NCBI GenBank assembly: GCA_964446955.1
Contig: CAYUQJ010000004.1
Coordinates: 1 to 64,000 of the forward strand
DNA: 64,000 nucleotides
Direction: 5' to 3'
Source: Leptolinea sp964446955
Lineage (GTDB): Bacteria; Chloroflexota; Anaerolineae; Anaerolineales; Anaerolineaceae
Part shown: positions 8,839-17,043 of the stretch, in pieces
Layout: every line of letters starts with the position of its first letter
Position numbering within the stretch: position 1 is the first letter of the stretch
Made by a program: the position numbers and the translations under genes
The notes under the pieces: model-generated
Databases searched by the model: none
Seen by the model: only the letters and a program-made list of their open reading frames with translations
What the model was told of the DNA's origin: nothing

Positions 8839-8945
8839 CTATTTAGGAATTAAGGGAAGCTGGTGATCGGGTTTTTCCCGCGAGTCCAGCACTGTGCCGC
8901 AACTGTGATTGGCCTAACAAGCCGTAAGTCAGGATACCTGCCCGA
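8839..8945 (+). promoter_or_regulatory. Cobalamin (AdoCbl) riboswitch
   Basis: The aptamer shows the conserved AAGGGAAGCTGGTG segment, the CCGCAACTGTG segment and the B12 box GTCAGGATACCTGCC. It lies between a sigma-70-type promoter and an intrinsic terminator, directly ahead of cobT. A CCCGGA stretch at 8964-8969 can pair with TCCGGG at 9022-9027 inside the terminator, giving a plausible antiterminator. Bound cobalamin should therefore favour termination and switch off cobT-cobS-cbiR-cobU. Confidence 0.93.
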
Positions 8946-9007
8946 GAATTGCCGAATACACTTCCCGGACCAGGAAGAAAAGGCATCATCCTAACTAGTT
9001 GATGATC

Positions 9008-9038
9008 AAGCTGTCCGGTCCTCCGGGCAGCTTTTTTT
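9008..9038 (+). terminator. Riboswitch-controlled intrinsic terminator
   Basis: AAGCTGTCCGG and CCGGGCAGCTT pair (one G-T wobble) around a short loop and run into seven T residues, 18 bases before the cobT start. It is the expression platform of the cobalamin riboswitch. Confidence 0.9.
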
Positions 9039-9056
9039 GAAAGGAATTATCCATCC

Positions 9057-10100
9057 ATGCTGCATTTACCCCCTGTTCCCCCTCCAGACCTGGAATTTGA
9101 ACGCGCCGCCCGTGCCCACCAGAACAGATTGACAAAACCCACTGGCAGTCTTGGCCGTCTCGAAGAGTTGTCCATTCAACTGGCTGCCATTCAAGGATCT
9201 CTCAAGCCGGATGTTACCCGCAAGGCTGTGGTCATTATGGCCGGAGATCATGGAGTGACCCGTGAAGGCGTGAGTGCTTATCCGGCTGATGTAACCTTGC
9301 AAATGGTACATAACTTCCTTTCCGGTGGAGCAGCGGTAAATGTGCTTGCCCGGCAGGCCGGAGCGCGTGTCTGCGTGGTGGATATGGGTGTGGCGGCTGA
9401 TTTCCAGCCCGGATTGGGTGTTGTTGACGCGAAAATCGATCATGGTACCGGTAATATTGCCCGTGGACCGGCCATGACCCGCCAACAGGCGGAACAATGC
9501 ATTGATCGGGGTATTGAAGTGGCAGCTCGCGAGTTCGAACGCGGTCTGGACCTTATCGCGACCGGTGATATGGGCATCGGGAATACGACGCCATCTTCCG
9601 CCATTGCCGCCGTGTTCACCGGCCATCCAGTCGAAGAAGTGACCGGCCGCGGGACAGGCATAGATGAAGCCGGTCTGTCTGCCAAGATCGCCGTGATCAA
9701 AAAAGCTATCCAGATAAATCAACCAGACTTGAACGACCCGTTGGACGTGCTGGCAAAGGTCGGCGGATTTGAGATCGGCGGGCTGGCTGGGCTGATCATC
9801 GGATCAGCTGCCCGGCGCGTACCGGTGGTTATCGATGGCTTTATCTCCACAGCAGCCGCGCTACTGGCTTATCATATCGAACCCGGTATAAAACCTTATC
9901 TGATCGCCGCCCATCGTTCTGTCGAGATCGGTCATGGCGTTATGTTGGAACACATCGGATTGGAGCCATTGATGGGACTAAACATGCGGTTGGGCGAAGG
10001 GACCGGGGCCGTTCTGGCCTTTCACATCGTTGAAGCATCAGTGCGTATACTTAATGAGATGTCCACATTTGAAAACGCTGGTGTATCTGACAGATCATGA
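9057..10100 (+). CDS. cobT: Nicotinate-nucleotide:dimethylbenzimidazole phosphoribosyltransferase
   Basis: Activates the lower ligand base (for example DMB) to its alpha-ribazole phosphate with NaMN as donor. The 347-residue length is standard. Family hallmarks include RLTKPTGSLGRLE near the N-terminus, MAGDHGVTREGVSAYP, the GDMGIGNTTPSSA loop, the GRGTGID segment and the C-terminal LGEGTGAVLA with the catalytic glutamate. It is the first gene of the riboswitch-controlled operon and overlaps cobS by 4 bases. Confidence 0.96.
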   Translation: MLHLPPVPPPDLEFERAARAHQNRLTKPTGSLGRLEELSIQLAAIQGSLKPDVTRKAVVIMAGDHGVTREGVSAYPADVTLQMVHNFLSGGAAVNVLARQAGARVCVVDMGVAADFQPGLGVVDAKIDHGTGNIARGPAMTRQQAEQCIDRGIEVAAREFERGLDLIATGDMGIGNTTPSSAIAAVFTGHPVEEVTGRGTGIDEAGLSAKIAVIKKAIQINQPDLNDPLDVLAKVGGFEIGGLAGLIIGSAARRVPVVIDGFISTAAALLAYHIEPGIKPYLIAAHRSVEIGHGVMLEHIGLEPLMGLNMRLGEGTGAVLAFHIVEASVRILNEMSTFENAGVSDRS

Positions 10101-10822
10101 AATTTCTGCAACTTGCCTTTTCCCTGTTGACCATCTTACCGGTCGGTTCACTGCAAAAAACCGAACCGGGCGATACCGGACGAGCGGCAATCTGGTTTCC
10201 CTGGGTGGGAGTTGTCATAGGGTTTATCACCGTTGTCGGATGGGGATTATTCAAGTTGCTCTTTCCTCTCATCCCTGCCACTGTGCTGACCCTGGCGCTA
10301 TGGGTGATACTGACAGGCGCTTTGCACCTGGACGGTCTGGCGGATTGTTGTGATGGACTTCTTTCCGCCGCCAAACCGGAACGCCGTCTTAAGATCATGG
10401 CGGATCCACACACAGGGACATTTGGCATCACCGGATTAATCCTTGTTCTGATGCTCAAATACTCGGCTCTGTACACCATCACCCCGACCAGTATGTTCCA
10501 CGTCTTGCTGCTCGCGCCAACATTCAGCAGGTGGTTGGTTTTGCTGGCAGCCACCCAACCCCTCGCGCGTACGGAAGGCATGGCCGCCGATTTCGCTTCC
10601 GGTCTTTCCGGTAAATCAATCCTCGCCGCGGCAATAATTCCATTCGCCTTCATCCTCTGGGGAGGTTGGAACTCTCTACTGGCAGCATCAATTGCCTGTC
10701 TGGCTGCTTACAGCATAATCCTCTTCACCCGCAACCGCATCGGCGGAATTACGGGAGATGTTTTCGGATTGATCATTGAGATCTCAGAATTGGCTATCCT
10801 CCTGACCTATGCTGCCCTCTGA
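10097..10822 (+). CDS. cobS: Adenosylcobinamide-GDP ribazoletransferase
   Basis: Integral membrane enzyme joining AdoCbi-GDP with alpha-ribazole (phosphate) to complete the nucleotide loop. The 241-residue protein has six or seven hydrophobic segments and the conserved acidic motif HLDGLADCCDGLL followed by MADPHTGTFG, which binds metal and substrate. It overlaps cobT by 4 bases and the next gene by 14, so translation is tightly coupled. Confidence 0.95.
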   Translation: MKFLQLAFSLLTILPVGSLQKTEPGDTGRAAIWFPWVGVVIGFITVVGWGLFKLLFPLIPATVLTLALWVILTGALHLDGLADCCDGLLSAAKPERRLKIMADPHTGTFGITGLILVLMLKYSALYTITPTSMFHVLLLAPTFSRWLVLLAATQPLARTEGMAADFASGLSGKSILAAAIIPFAFILWGGWNSLLAASIACLAAYSIILFTRNRIGGITGDVFGLIIEISELAILLTYAAL

Positions 10823-11612
10823 TCTGCCTTTTCGCGTTGGAACCACTTCGTATATCATCCCCGACGATATACTGCCGAATGTCCGGTACCTGGCTGGAAA
10901 AGTACACAACATTCAATTAGTTCTGTTTGAATTGGACAATGATCAAAGCAATCTCCCAGACCCCCGCCTAGTGAAAGAACTAAACACCATCGCAAAACGC
11001 ACGGACTTGTCCTTCACAGTACACCTGCCACTCGATCTTCGACTGGCCTCCAATGAGGGAATCGCGCACATTTCCCTGGAAAAAGCCCGACGCGTGATAG
11101 ATGCCACACGTGCCTTATATCCCCTGGCTTATATCGCGCATCTGGACGGCCGCGAGGAGAAAGATTCCAGTAATCCGGCTGTCATACACTTATGGCAGGA
11201 ACAGGCCTTACGATCAATCGAGATGGTTGCCGGTGTGACCGGAGATGTCAGGCAATTGGCTGTCGAAAATTTGGAAGGATACCCGGTCGATTTCAACGAT
11301 TCGGTCATCACCCGCAGCGGCTGTTCCCGTTGTATTGATATCGGTCACCTCTGGCTGGACGGTCATGACCCTTTAAAGTATTTCCCCGGTCGATTGGAAC
11401 AAACCAACGTTATCCATATTCACGGGATAAACGAACGCGATCACAAATCCCTATGCCACATACTTCCGGAACGATTGGATGCAGTAGTCGGTCAATTACT
11501 TTCATACCCGTTTACCGGCATCTTGATCATTGAGGTTTTTTCGGAAGATGATTTCACTACATCGATGGAGGCAATCAACAGGAGCATCCATCGGGTCAGG
11601 AGAAAAATATGA
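10809..11612 (+). CDS. cbiR: CbiR-like cobamide-remodelling enzyme (TIM barrel)
   Basis: A 267-residue protein of the AP-endonuclease-2/xylose-isomerase-like TIM barrel superfamily. It begins with FRVGTTSYIIPDDILPNVRYL, a start typical of CbiR. Likely metal ligands are His and Asp/Glu residues in TVHLPLD, YIAHLDGRE, VENLEGY, CIDIGHLWLDG, IHIHGINERDHKSL and IIEVFSEDD. Family knowledge: CbiR proteins cleave the nucleotide loop of adenosylcobamides so that a different lower ligand can be attached. Lying between cobS and cobU under a B12 riboswitch strongly supports this role. A generic sugar-phosphate isomerase is the less likely alternative. Confidence 0.8.
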   Translation: MLPSDLPFRVGTTSYIIPDDILPNVRYLAGKVHNIQLVLFELDNDQSNLPDPRLVKELNTIAKRTDLSFTVHLPLDLRLASNEGIAHISLEKARRVIDATRALYPLAYIAHLDGREEKDSSNPAVIHLWQEQALRSIEMVAGVTGDVRQLAVENLEGYPVDFNDSVITRSGCSRCIDIGHLWLDGHDPLKYFPGRLEQTNVIHIHGINERDHKSLCHILPERLDAVVGQLLSYPFTGILIIEVFSEDDFTTSMEAINRSIHRVRRKI

Positions 11613-12151
11613 CCCCAAAAACAACCCTGATTATCGGTGGTGCGCGCAGCGGCAAAAGCCTTTACGCACAGAAACTGGCAGGTTCGTTTGGCGGAAGGGT
11701 AGTCTATATTGCCACTGCCCGTATTTTGGATGATGAAATGGAAAGACGGGTTGCCATACATAAAGCCAATCGTCCATCCACCTGGTTATCGGTGGAATTA
11801 CCGGAAAACATTACCACCGGGATAGCGGATTTGCGTGGTCCGTTTGACGCGATTCTGTTGGATTGCGTCACCATGCTGATGAATGAATCCTTCCTGCATC
11901 TCCCCGACGACGCGGATGAAATTGAAATGGTTGAGGCGGCAGACGCCGCGATTGATGATTTGATAAATGCCATGCAAAACCAATCGTCTCCCTGGATCCT
12001 TGTCAGTAATGAAGTTGGCATGGGCATTGTGCCGGATACACTGATGGGACGTGTGTTCCGCGATGTTCAGGGACGAGCCAATCAACGTCTTGCCGCCATG
12101 GCAGATGAGGTCTATCTCATGACAGCCGGGATTCCTTTGAGAATAAAGTAG
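11609..12151 (+). CDS. cobU: Adenosylcobinamide kinase / AdoCbi-phosphate guanylyltransferase
   Basis: Bifunctional enzyme that phosphorylates adenosylcobinamide and then transfers GMP to it. The 180-residue protein has the P-loop GGARSGKS at 10-17, the guanylylation histidine (His51) in the RRVAIHKANRPSTW motif, and the C-terminal NEVGMGIVP/GRVFRDVQGRANQRLA segment. Both functions therefore look intact. It overlaps cbiR by 4 bases and ends the riboswitch-controlled operon. Confidence 0.95.
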   Translation: MTPKTTLIIGGARSGKSLYAQKLAGSFGGRVVYIATARILDDEMERRVAIHKANRPSTWLSVELPENITTGIADLRGPFDAILLDCVTMLMNESFLHLPDDADEIEMVEAADAAIDDLINAMQNQSSPWILVSNEVGMGIVPDTLMGRVFRDVQGRANQRLAAMADEVYLMTAGIPLRIK

Positions 12152-12211
12152 GAAAATCGTATTAAAAATATGTAAGAATTTTTCAAATTCAGTTTTATCT
12201 ATTGATTTTTA

Positions 12212-12240
12212 TACAATCGCGTGCTATATTCACTAGTTGA
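12212..12240 (+). promoter_or_regulatory. Promoter of the FmdB-family gene
   Basis: TTGATT and TATATT are spaced by 17 bases in an AT-rich gap, about 38 bases before the start codon of the zinc-ribbon gene. This separates it from the upstream cob operon. Confidence 0.6.
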
Positions 12241-12277
12241 ATAAGAAATGTCCTCAGTTCGATTGGAGGTTTGAATT

Positions 12278-12577
12278 ATGCCAGTCTATACCTATCGGTG
12301 TGAAAGTTGCGGGGTTCAGTTTGAACGAACACAGAAATTCAGCGATGCCCCTTTAACCCGCTGTCCTGAATGCGGAAAAAAAGCCTTGCGGAAGGTATAT
12401 ACTCCGGTTGGGATCGTATTTAAAGGTTCCGGTTTTTACGCCACCGACCACAAATCGCCATCAGGCCAGAGTCGTCTGAATGGATCCCATTCAGAAGAGA
12501 AATCCAATTCTACAGAGAGTAAACCGGCTGATACTACAGCCAAACCGGCCGAGACCCCGAGTGCAGACAAATCATAA
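12278..12577 (+). CDS. FmdB-family zinc-ribbon regulatory protein
   Basis: A 99-residue protein opening with the family signature MPVYTYRCESCGVQFE and a second CPECG knuckle, so two CxxC pairs bind one zinc in the first 40 residues. After the conserved VYTPVGIVFKGSGFYATD stretch the tail is rich in Ser, Lys, Glu and Pro and probably disordered. FmdB proteins are small putative regulators; the target is unknown. GGAGG lies upstream, and a strong terminator follows. Confidence 0.9.
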   Translation: MPVYTYRCESCGVQFERTQKFSDAPLTRCPECGKKALRKVYTPVGIVFKGSGFYATDHKSPSGQSRLNGSHSEEKSNSTESKPADTTAKPAETPSADKS

Positions 12578-12597
12578 TCATCTTTGAGAAAAAACCT

Positions 12598-12626
12598 CGA
12601 ACGGGAGCTTATGGCTCCCGTTTTTA
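12598..12626 (+). terminator. Intrinsic terminator after the FmdB-family gene
   Basis: AACGGGAGC and GCTCCCGTT form a perfect 9-bp stem with a 5-base loop, followed by a T tract. Confidence 0.9.
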
Positions 12627-12669
12627 TTAATACCGCGATGGTAAAATTATAAAACATTGGAGGATCTAC

Positions 12670-12804
12670 ATGTCAGGAAAGAATCAGTCACGAACTGCCA
12701 TGTCATCGGAACAACGAAGACGAAAAACACAACAGGTCGTTTTCAGTATTCTGGCCATAATTATTATTCTTTCATGGGTCATTTCATTGATCGCGCCGTT
12801 CTAG
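12670..12804 (+). CDS. 44-residue single-pass membrane peptide
   Basis: ATG at 12670 follows GGAGG at ideal spacing. The peptide has a hydrophilic, Arg/Gln-rich N-terminal half (SEQRRRKTQQ) and one hydrophobic helix (VVFSILAIIIILSWVISLIA) that reaches almost to the C-terminus. The design, basic cytoplasmic head plus one helix, suggests a small membrane-associated subunit or regulator. The overlapping frame that starts at 12657 lacks such features and ribosome spacing. It lies between a terminator and the flippase-like gene. No family is recognised. Confidence 0.75.
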   Translation: MSGKNQSRTAMSSEQRRRKTQQVVFSILAIIIILSWVISLIAPF

Positions 12805-12861
12805 ACGGCAATCTACGGAAAAGCTGGATATCATCCACTCACCTGGTGAAAGGTTAATCAC

Positions 12862-13860
12862 TTGAAACGCTGGCAATTCTGGTTAGGACTGCTTATCAGT
12901 GTGGCATTCCTGTATATCGCCCTGCGGGGACTGCACCTGGACCAGGTATGGGAATCCTTAAAAACAGCCAATTACTGGTGGCTTATTCCGGGTGTGCTGG
13001 TTTACTTTATCGGGGTCTGGGTAAGAGCCTGGCGCTGGCATTATCTGCTACGCCCGTTGAAACCGATATCCACCACGAAGATGTTCCCGATTGTGACAAT
13101 TGGTTACATGGGCAACAACATTTACCCGGCACGGATGGGGGAAGTCCTGCGGGCGATCGTCTTGAAAAAACATGAAGGAGTTCCCATCTCCGCATCTCTG
13201 GCAACCGTCTTCATAGAAAGAGTATTTGATGGCGTTGTCATGTTGGGTTTCGTATTCCTGAACCTTCAGGAGTTGACAAGGCTGAATTCTGACTCGGGAT
13301 TCATTGGTAGTATTCAAAGCCTGTCGATCTGGGGAGCCGCAGCATTCATTGGCGCGTTGAGCGTCTTTCTTCTGGCGGCAGCATTCCCGGCGGCCAGTGA
13401 GCGACTTGTAGAAAAAGTAATCATTCGATTCCTGCCGGAACGGTTCCGCGAAAAAACACTCAATCTCACGCGCCGTTTCCTGTCAGGCCTTGAATCATTA
13501 CGCAGTCCACGTGAAGCACTGATGGTGTTTCTAACCTCAGTTGTCATATGGCTTCTGGAAACAGGAAAATACTGGTTTGTCATGCACGCCTTTCCGTTCG
13601 AAGTCAGCTTTTTCGCGTTGATGTTAATGAACGGCATCGTCAACTTAACCACAACTCTCCCATCCGCCCCTGGATATGTCGGGACGTTTGACGCCCCTGG
13701 CATCGCCCTCCTGAGCGCGTATGGAGTACCGGGTGAGATTGCTGCCGGATACACATTGCTTCTTCACGTGGCATTATGGCTTCCCATAACAGCCCTGGGC
13801 GCGTATTATTTCGCCCGTGAAGGATTGAAATGGGATATTAAACCGGAGACAACGGGATGA
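12862..13860 (+). CDS. Flippase-like membrane protein (LPG synthase TM / YbhN family)
   Basis: A 332-residue integral membrane protein starting at TTG behind AAAGG. It has about seven hydrophobic segments and the family's typical features: LYIALRGLHLDQVWESL near the start, WRWHYLLRPL, GYMGNNIYPARMGEVLRA and a late PSAPGYVGTFDAPGI. Related proteins act in lipid-linked sugar or lysyl-lipid transfer and flipping. Its 4-base overlap with the following FAD oxidoreductase implies a joint role, perhaps in envelope lipid or glycolipid synthesis. Confidence 0.85.
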   Translation: MKRWQFWLGLLISVAFLYIALRGLHLDQVWESLKTANYWWLIPGVLVYFIGVWVRAWRWHYLLRPLKPISTTKMFPIVTIGYMGNNIYPARMGEVLRAIVLKKHEGVPISASLATVFIERVFDGVVMLGFVFLNLQELTRLNSDSGFIGSIQSLSIWGAAAFIGALSVFLLAAAFPAASERLVEKVIIRFLPERFREKTLNLTRRFLSGLESLRSPREALMVFLTSVVIWLLETGKYWFVMHAFPFEVSFFALMLMNGIVNLTTTLPSAPGYVGTFDAPGIALLSAYGVPGEIAAGYTLLLHVALWLPITALGAYYFAREGLKWDIKPETTG

Positions 13861-15158
13861 AAATCGCGATCATTGGAAGTGGTATGGCCGGGATGTCTGC
13901 CGCGCATGACCTGGTAAACGCCGGTCACGAGGTTGAAATATTTGAATCTGCGCCGCAAGCCGGTGGCCTGGCCGGTGGATTTAAAGAGCCGGAGTGGAAA
14001 TGGTCACTGGAAAAGTTCTATCACCACTGGTTCCTGTCTGACCGGCATATGTTCGCACTGATCGACGAACTGGGTTTACGCGACCGTGTGATCATCAAAC
14101 AACCCAAAACAGTCATGTACCACAAGGGACAGTTCTATCCTTTTGATTCAATTCCGGCTGCCATCCTATATCCCGGGCTTGGTTGGGGTCTGACCAAAAT
14201 CCGATTTGGTCTGGCTACATTATTCATCCGCCTCACACGCAACTGGAAACCCATGGAACGTATTACAGTGGACAACTGGATGCGTAAATGGGCTGGGGAG
14301 ACGGCATACAACCTGATGTGGCAGCCCATGTTGGATGGCAAATTCGGTGAACGTTATGCCCGTCTGGTCAATATGGCCTGGATGTGGGCACGCCTTCACA
14401 GCCGGACAACCAAACTGGCAACATTCGAAGGCGGGTTCCAGGCTTTTGCCGATGCGTTCGCGGCAGATCTACAGAAACGCGGTGTTGTGATTCACTTCAA
14501 TGCACCGATTTCCGGCATTCGCGCGCGGAAAAATGATGGCATCATCGTCACCTGCTCTGGTGAAGACAGGGAATATGATCGCTGCCTGGTTACTGTTTCA
14601 CCGGCATTGATGGCAAAAATAAACCCCGAACTTCCCGAAGACTATTTGCGCGGTCTGCTGGATCTGAAAAGCCTGGGCGCGGTGGTGATGGTTCTGGCTA
14701 TCAAACATCCACTTTCTTCCAAGGGATATTACTGGTTTAACCTTCCCAAGTCAGCCGGGTTCCCTTTTCTGGCACTGGTGGAACATACAAACTTTTTATC
14801 CAGTGAGTATTACGGCGGCGACCATTTACTTTACTGCGGTGATTACCTGGAAACTGATCATGAATATTTCAAGCTCAGCCAGGAGGAACTTCTGCAGCGT
14901 TTCCTGCCGGCTTTGCAGCGGGTCAACCCGGATTTCAAACCAGATTGGGTTCGCAAGACCTGGCTGTTCCGCACCAACTACGCGCAACCTGTTCCACTGG
15001 TCAACCATTCTGAGAATATCCCCGATATCCGCACTCCAATCAATGGAATTTACTTTGCCAGTATGAGCCAGGTATACCCCTGGGACAGGGGGACAAATTT
15101 CGCGGTTGAGATCGGCCGCAAAGCCGCAGGACTGATTCTGACGGACTGGCAAAAATGA
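13857..15158 (+). CDS. FAD-dependent amine-oxidase/protoporphyrinogen-oxidase-like oxidoreductase
   Basis: A 433-residue flavoprotein with an N-terminal Rossmann fold (IAIIGSGMAGMSAAHDL, then E at the end of beta 2 and AGGLAGGF). The MYHKGQFYPFDS and KFGERYARLVNMAWMWARLHSR segments match the group of FAD oxidoreductases that resemble HemY and UDP-galactopyranose mutase and sit in polysaccharide or isoprenoid clusters. The C-terminal VYPWDRGTNFAVEIGRKAA segment closes the FAD site. It is translationally coupled to the flippase-like gene. Substrate is unknown. Confidence 0.85.
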   Translation: MKIAIIGSGMAGMSAAHDLVNAGHEVEIFESAPQAGGLAGGFKEPEWKWSLEKFYHHWFLSDRHMFALIDELGLRDRVIIKQPKTVMYHKGQFYPFDSIPAAILYPGLGWGLTKIRFGLATLFIRLTRNWKPMERITVDNWMRKWAGETAYNLMWQPMLDGKFGERYARLVNMAWMWARLHSRTTKLATFEGGFQAFADAFAADLQKRGVVIHFNAPISGIRARKNDGIIVTCSGEDREYDRCLVTVSPALMAKINPELPEDYLRGLLDLKSLGAVVMVLAIKHPLSSKGYYWFNLPKSAGFPFLALVEHTNFLSSEYYGGDHLLYCGDYLETDHEYFKLSQEELLQRFLPALQRVNPDFKPDWVRKTWLFRTNYAQPVPLVNHSENIPDIRTPINGIYFASMSQVYPWDRGTNFAVEIGRKAAGLILTDWQK

Positions 15159-15588
15159 TTCCCTGCATTATTCAGATTCGATTTTCTTCTAGAATTATTA
15201 ATTCTCCACAACCCCCAATTAAAGGGGGAGGAATCGTTTTTTTGGCCCCAACCCCCATATATGGGTAAATGGAATCTAAATAAATCCTATACTTGGCAAG
15301 AACACAAATTCGAACGGCGAATCTTAAGGATCGCCAAATAAGACTTTCTTTAAGATTAATTATCTTAAATTATCAGTTTTTTTTAGGCTATCGTAGCCGA
15401 TTCACCTTGTTTGTCGATATCCTTTTTGATAGAATCTGGTAGTGAATTAGAGGGGAACGCCCCAAGGCATTTTCACCCTGTATATCCGAAAAAATTGGCA
15501 CAGGTTTCCCCATTGCTTAGCAATGGGTTTACTTAACCATTTCCATATTCCAGAAGCAACACTGAATCTTTAAACGGAGGCCCATTTG
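15159..15588. other. AT-rich region upstream of dnaA
   Basis: About 430 bases without a gene. A C5/G5 hairpin near 15211-15230 may end the previous transcript. The heptamer ATCTTAA occurs at 15321 and 15362 and in inverse orientation at 15350, the last two forming a perfect 7-bp inverted repeat with a 5-base loop. A second perfect hairpin (CCCATTGC/GCAATGGG) lies at 15509-15527, shortly before dnaA. Only one near-match to a DnaA box (TTCTCCACA, 15202-15210) was found, so an origin here is possible but not supported. Confidence 0.4.
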
Positions 15589-16944
15589 ATGATGAACCCA
15601 CAATCCGCATGGCAGGCAACTTTAGGCCAGCTTCAAATGGAAATGCCAAAAGCCAATTTTGACACCTGGGTCCGTAGTACGGAAGTGCTTAACTATGAGA
15701 AGGGCCTCTTCACGATTGGGGTTCAAAATGCCTATGCCCGCGATTGGCTGGAAACCCGCCTGACAAGCACCGTTTCCCGGATGCTATCCGGACTCATGGA
15801 TTCAAATCAATCCGTTCGGTTTGTTGTATGGCAAAAGAATATTGAACCGGCCATCGATGAGGCAACCATCGAAACCGAAATTGAAGAAGAACAACGCGAA
15901 ACAGAAGTACGCACAAACCGCACTCTCAATCCCCGTTACACCTTTGATTCATTTGTCGTCGGCGCCAGCAACCGACTGGCCCACGCGGCCAGTCTGGCTG
16001 TCGCCGAAAACCCGGCCCGTGCCTATAACCCGCTCTTCTTGTATGGAGGCGTTGGACTGGGAAAAACCCATATGTTACAGGCCATCGGCAACGCGACAAA
16101 TGCCCGAAATTTGTCGGTGCTTTATGTGTCATCAGAAGACTTTACCAACGACCTGATCAATGCCATTCGCAGCCACAATACCAACCATTTCCGCGACCGG
16201 TACCGCAAAGCAGATATTCTGTTGATCGACGATATTCAGTTCATAGCCGGCAAGGAATCAACCCAGGAAGAATTCTTCCATACATTCAACGCTCTACATG
16301 GAGCCAATAAACAACTTGTAATCTCTTCTGACCGTCCCCCGAAGGCCATGGTCACTCTGGAAGAACGGCTGCGCTCGCGTTTTGAGTGGGGATTGACGGT
16401 GGATATCCAACCACCAGACCTCGAAACCCGCATGGCTATCCTGCGTTCAAAAGCCGACCGGGCTGGCCGCCAGATCCCCAATGAGATCATTGAGATGATC
16501 GCCCGCCAGATCCAATCAAACATACGCGAACTGGAAGGCGCTCTAACCCGTGTCCTGGCCTTTTCCGACCTGAGCGGTATGCCGCTCACCACTCAACTGG
16601 TAACATCCGCCCTGGCCGATATGCTGCCCCACCACAGCACCATGGAACCACGACAGGTGGTCACCACTGTAGCCCGCGCCTTTGGCGTCACCACCGAGCA
16701 GATGCTCGGCCGCGACCGTTCCCGCGGGGTGGCTTTACCACGCCAGGTAGCTATGTACCTGTTGCGTGAAGTCGCCAATGTATCCCTGCCACAAATTGGG
16801 CAGGCGCTTGGCGGTCGTGACCATACTACCGTGATGTATGCCTGTGAAAAAGTTGCCGACCTGATCGAACGCGACGATCATCTCCGCCGTCGGGTTGTGC
16901 AATTGCGCGACCAGTTGTTTGGCCGAACGCCGGTGGCCCTGTAA
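15589..16944 (+). CDS. dnaA: Chromosomal replication initiator DnaA
   Basis: AAA+ ATPase that binds DnaA boxes and melts the origin. Three in-frame starts occur in a row (TTG, ATG, ATG); I use the first ATG, 8 bases after CGGAGG. Domain I is recognisable (WQATLGQLQMEMPKANFDTW), followed by a short acidic linker, the AAA+ domain with GGVGLGKTHM (Walker A) and ILLIDDIQF (Walker B), and the DNA-binding domain with the signature GRDHTTVMYACEKV. At 451 residues it is normal. Downstream is a cobalamin gene, not dnaN, so the common dnaA-dnaN arrangement is absent. Confidence 0.97.
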   Translation: MMNPQSAWQATLGQLQMEMPKANFDTWVRSTEVLNYEKGLFTIGVQNAYARDWLETRLTSTVSRMLSGLMDSNQSVRFVVWQKNIEPAIDEATIETEIEEEQRETEVRTNRTLNPRYTFDSFVVGASNRLAHAASLAVAENPARAYNPLFLYGGVGLGKTHMLQAIGNATNARNLSVLYVSSEDFTNDLINAIRSHNTNHFRDRYRKADILLIDDIQFIAGKESTQEEFFHTFNALHGANKQLVISSDRPPKAMVTLEERLRSRFEWGLTVDIQPPDLETRMAILRSKADRAGRQIPNEIIEMIARQIQSNIRELEGALTRVLAFSDLSGMPLTTQLVTSALADMLPHHSTMEPRQVVTTVARAFGVTTEQMLGRDRSRGVALPRQVAMYLLREVANVSLPQIGQALGGRDHTTVMYACEKVADLIERDDHLRRRVVQLRDQLFGRTPVAL

Positions 16945-16968
16945 TACCAATGACACGTCATCGCGCCG

Positions 16969-16996
16969 AAAAACCGGAACCTGGTTCCGGTTTTTC
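16969..16996 (+). terminator. Intrinsic terminator after dnaA
   Basis: AACCGGAAC and GTTCCGGTT form a perfect 9-bp stem with loop CTG, flanked by A and T tracts, so it may work in both directions. Confidence 0.9.
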
Positions 16997-17043
16997 CTTT
17001 AATTCATCAAGCCGATAAGAGTTTGATATGATTGGTGAGATAC

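Noticed and set aside
9066..9722. 218-codon antisense frame within cobT
   Set aside because: A shadow of the well-supported cobT gene caused by its codon pattern; composition is not protein-like.
12657..12857. 66-codon frame overlapping the 44-residue peptide
   Set aside because: Its start lies in front of the GGAGG site and its translation has no recognisable feature; the other frame has a proper start and a membrane helix.
15159..15588. Chromosomal origin upstream of dnaA
   Set aside because: Only one imperfect DnaA box was found, with no cluster; kept as a described region but not called an origin.
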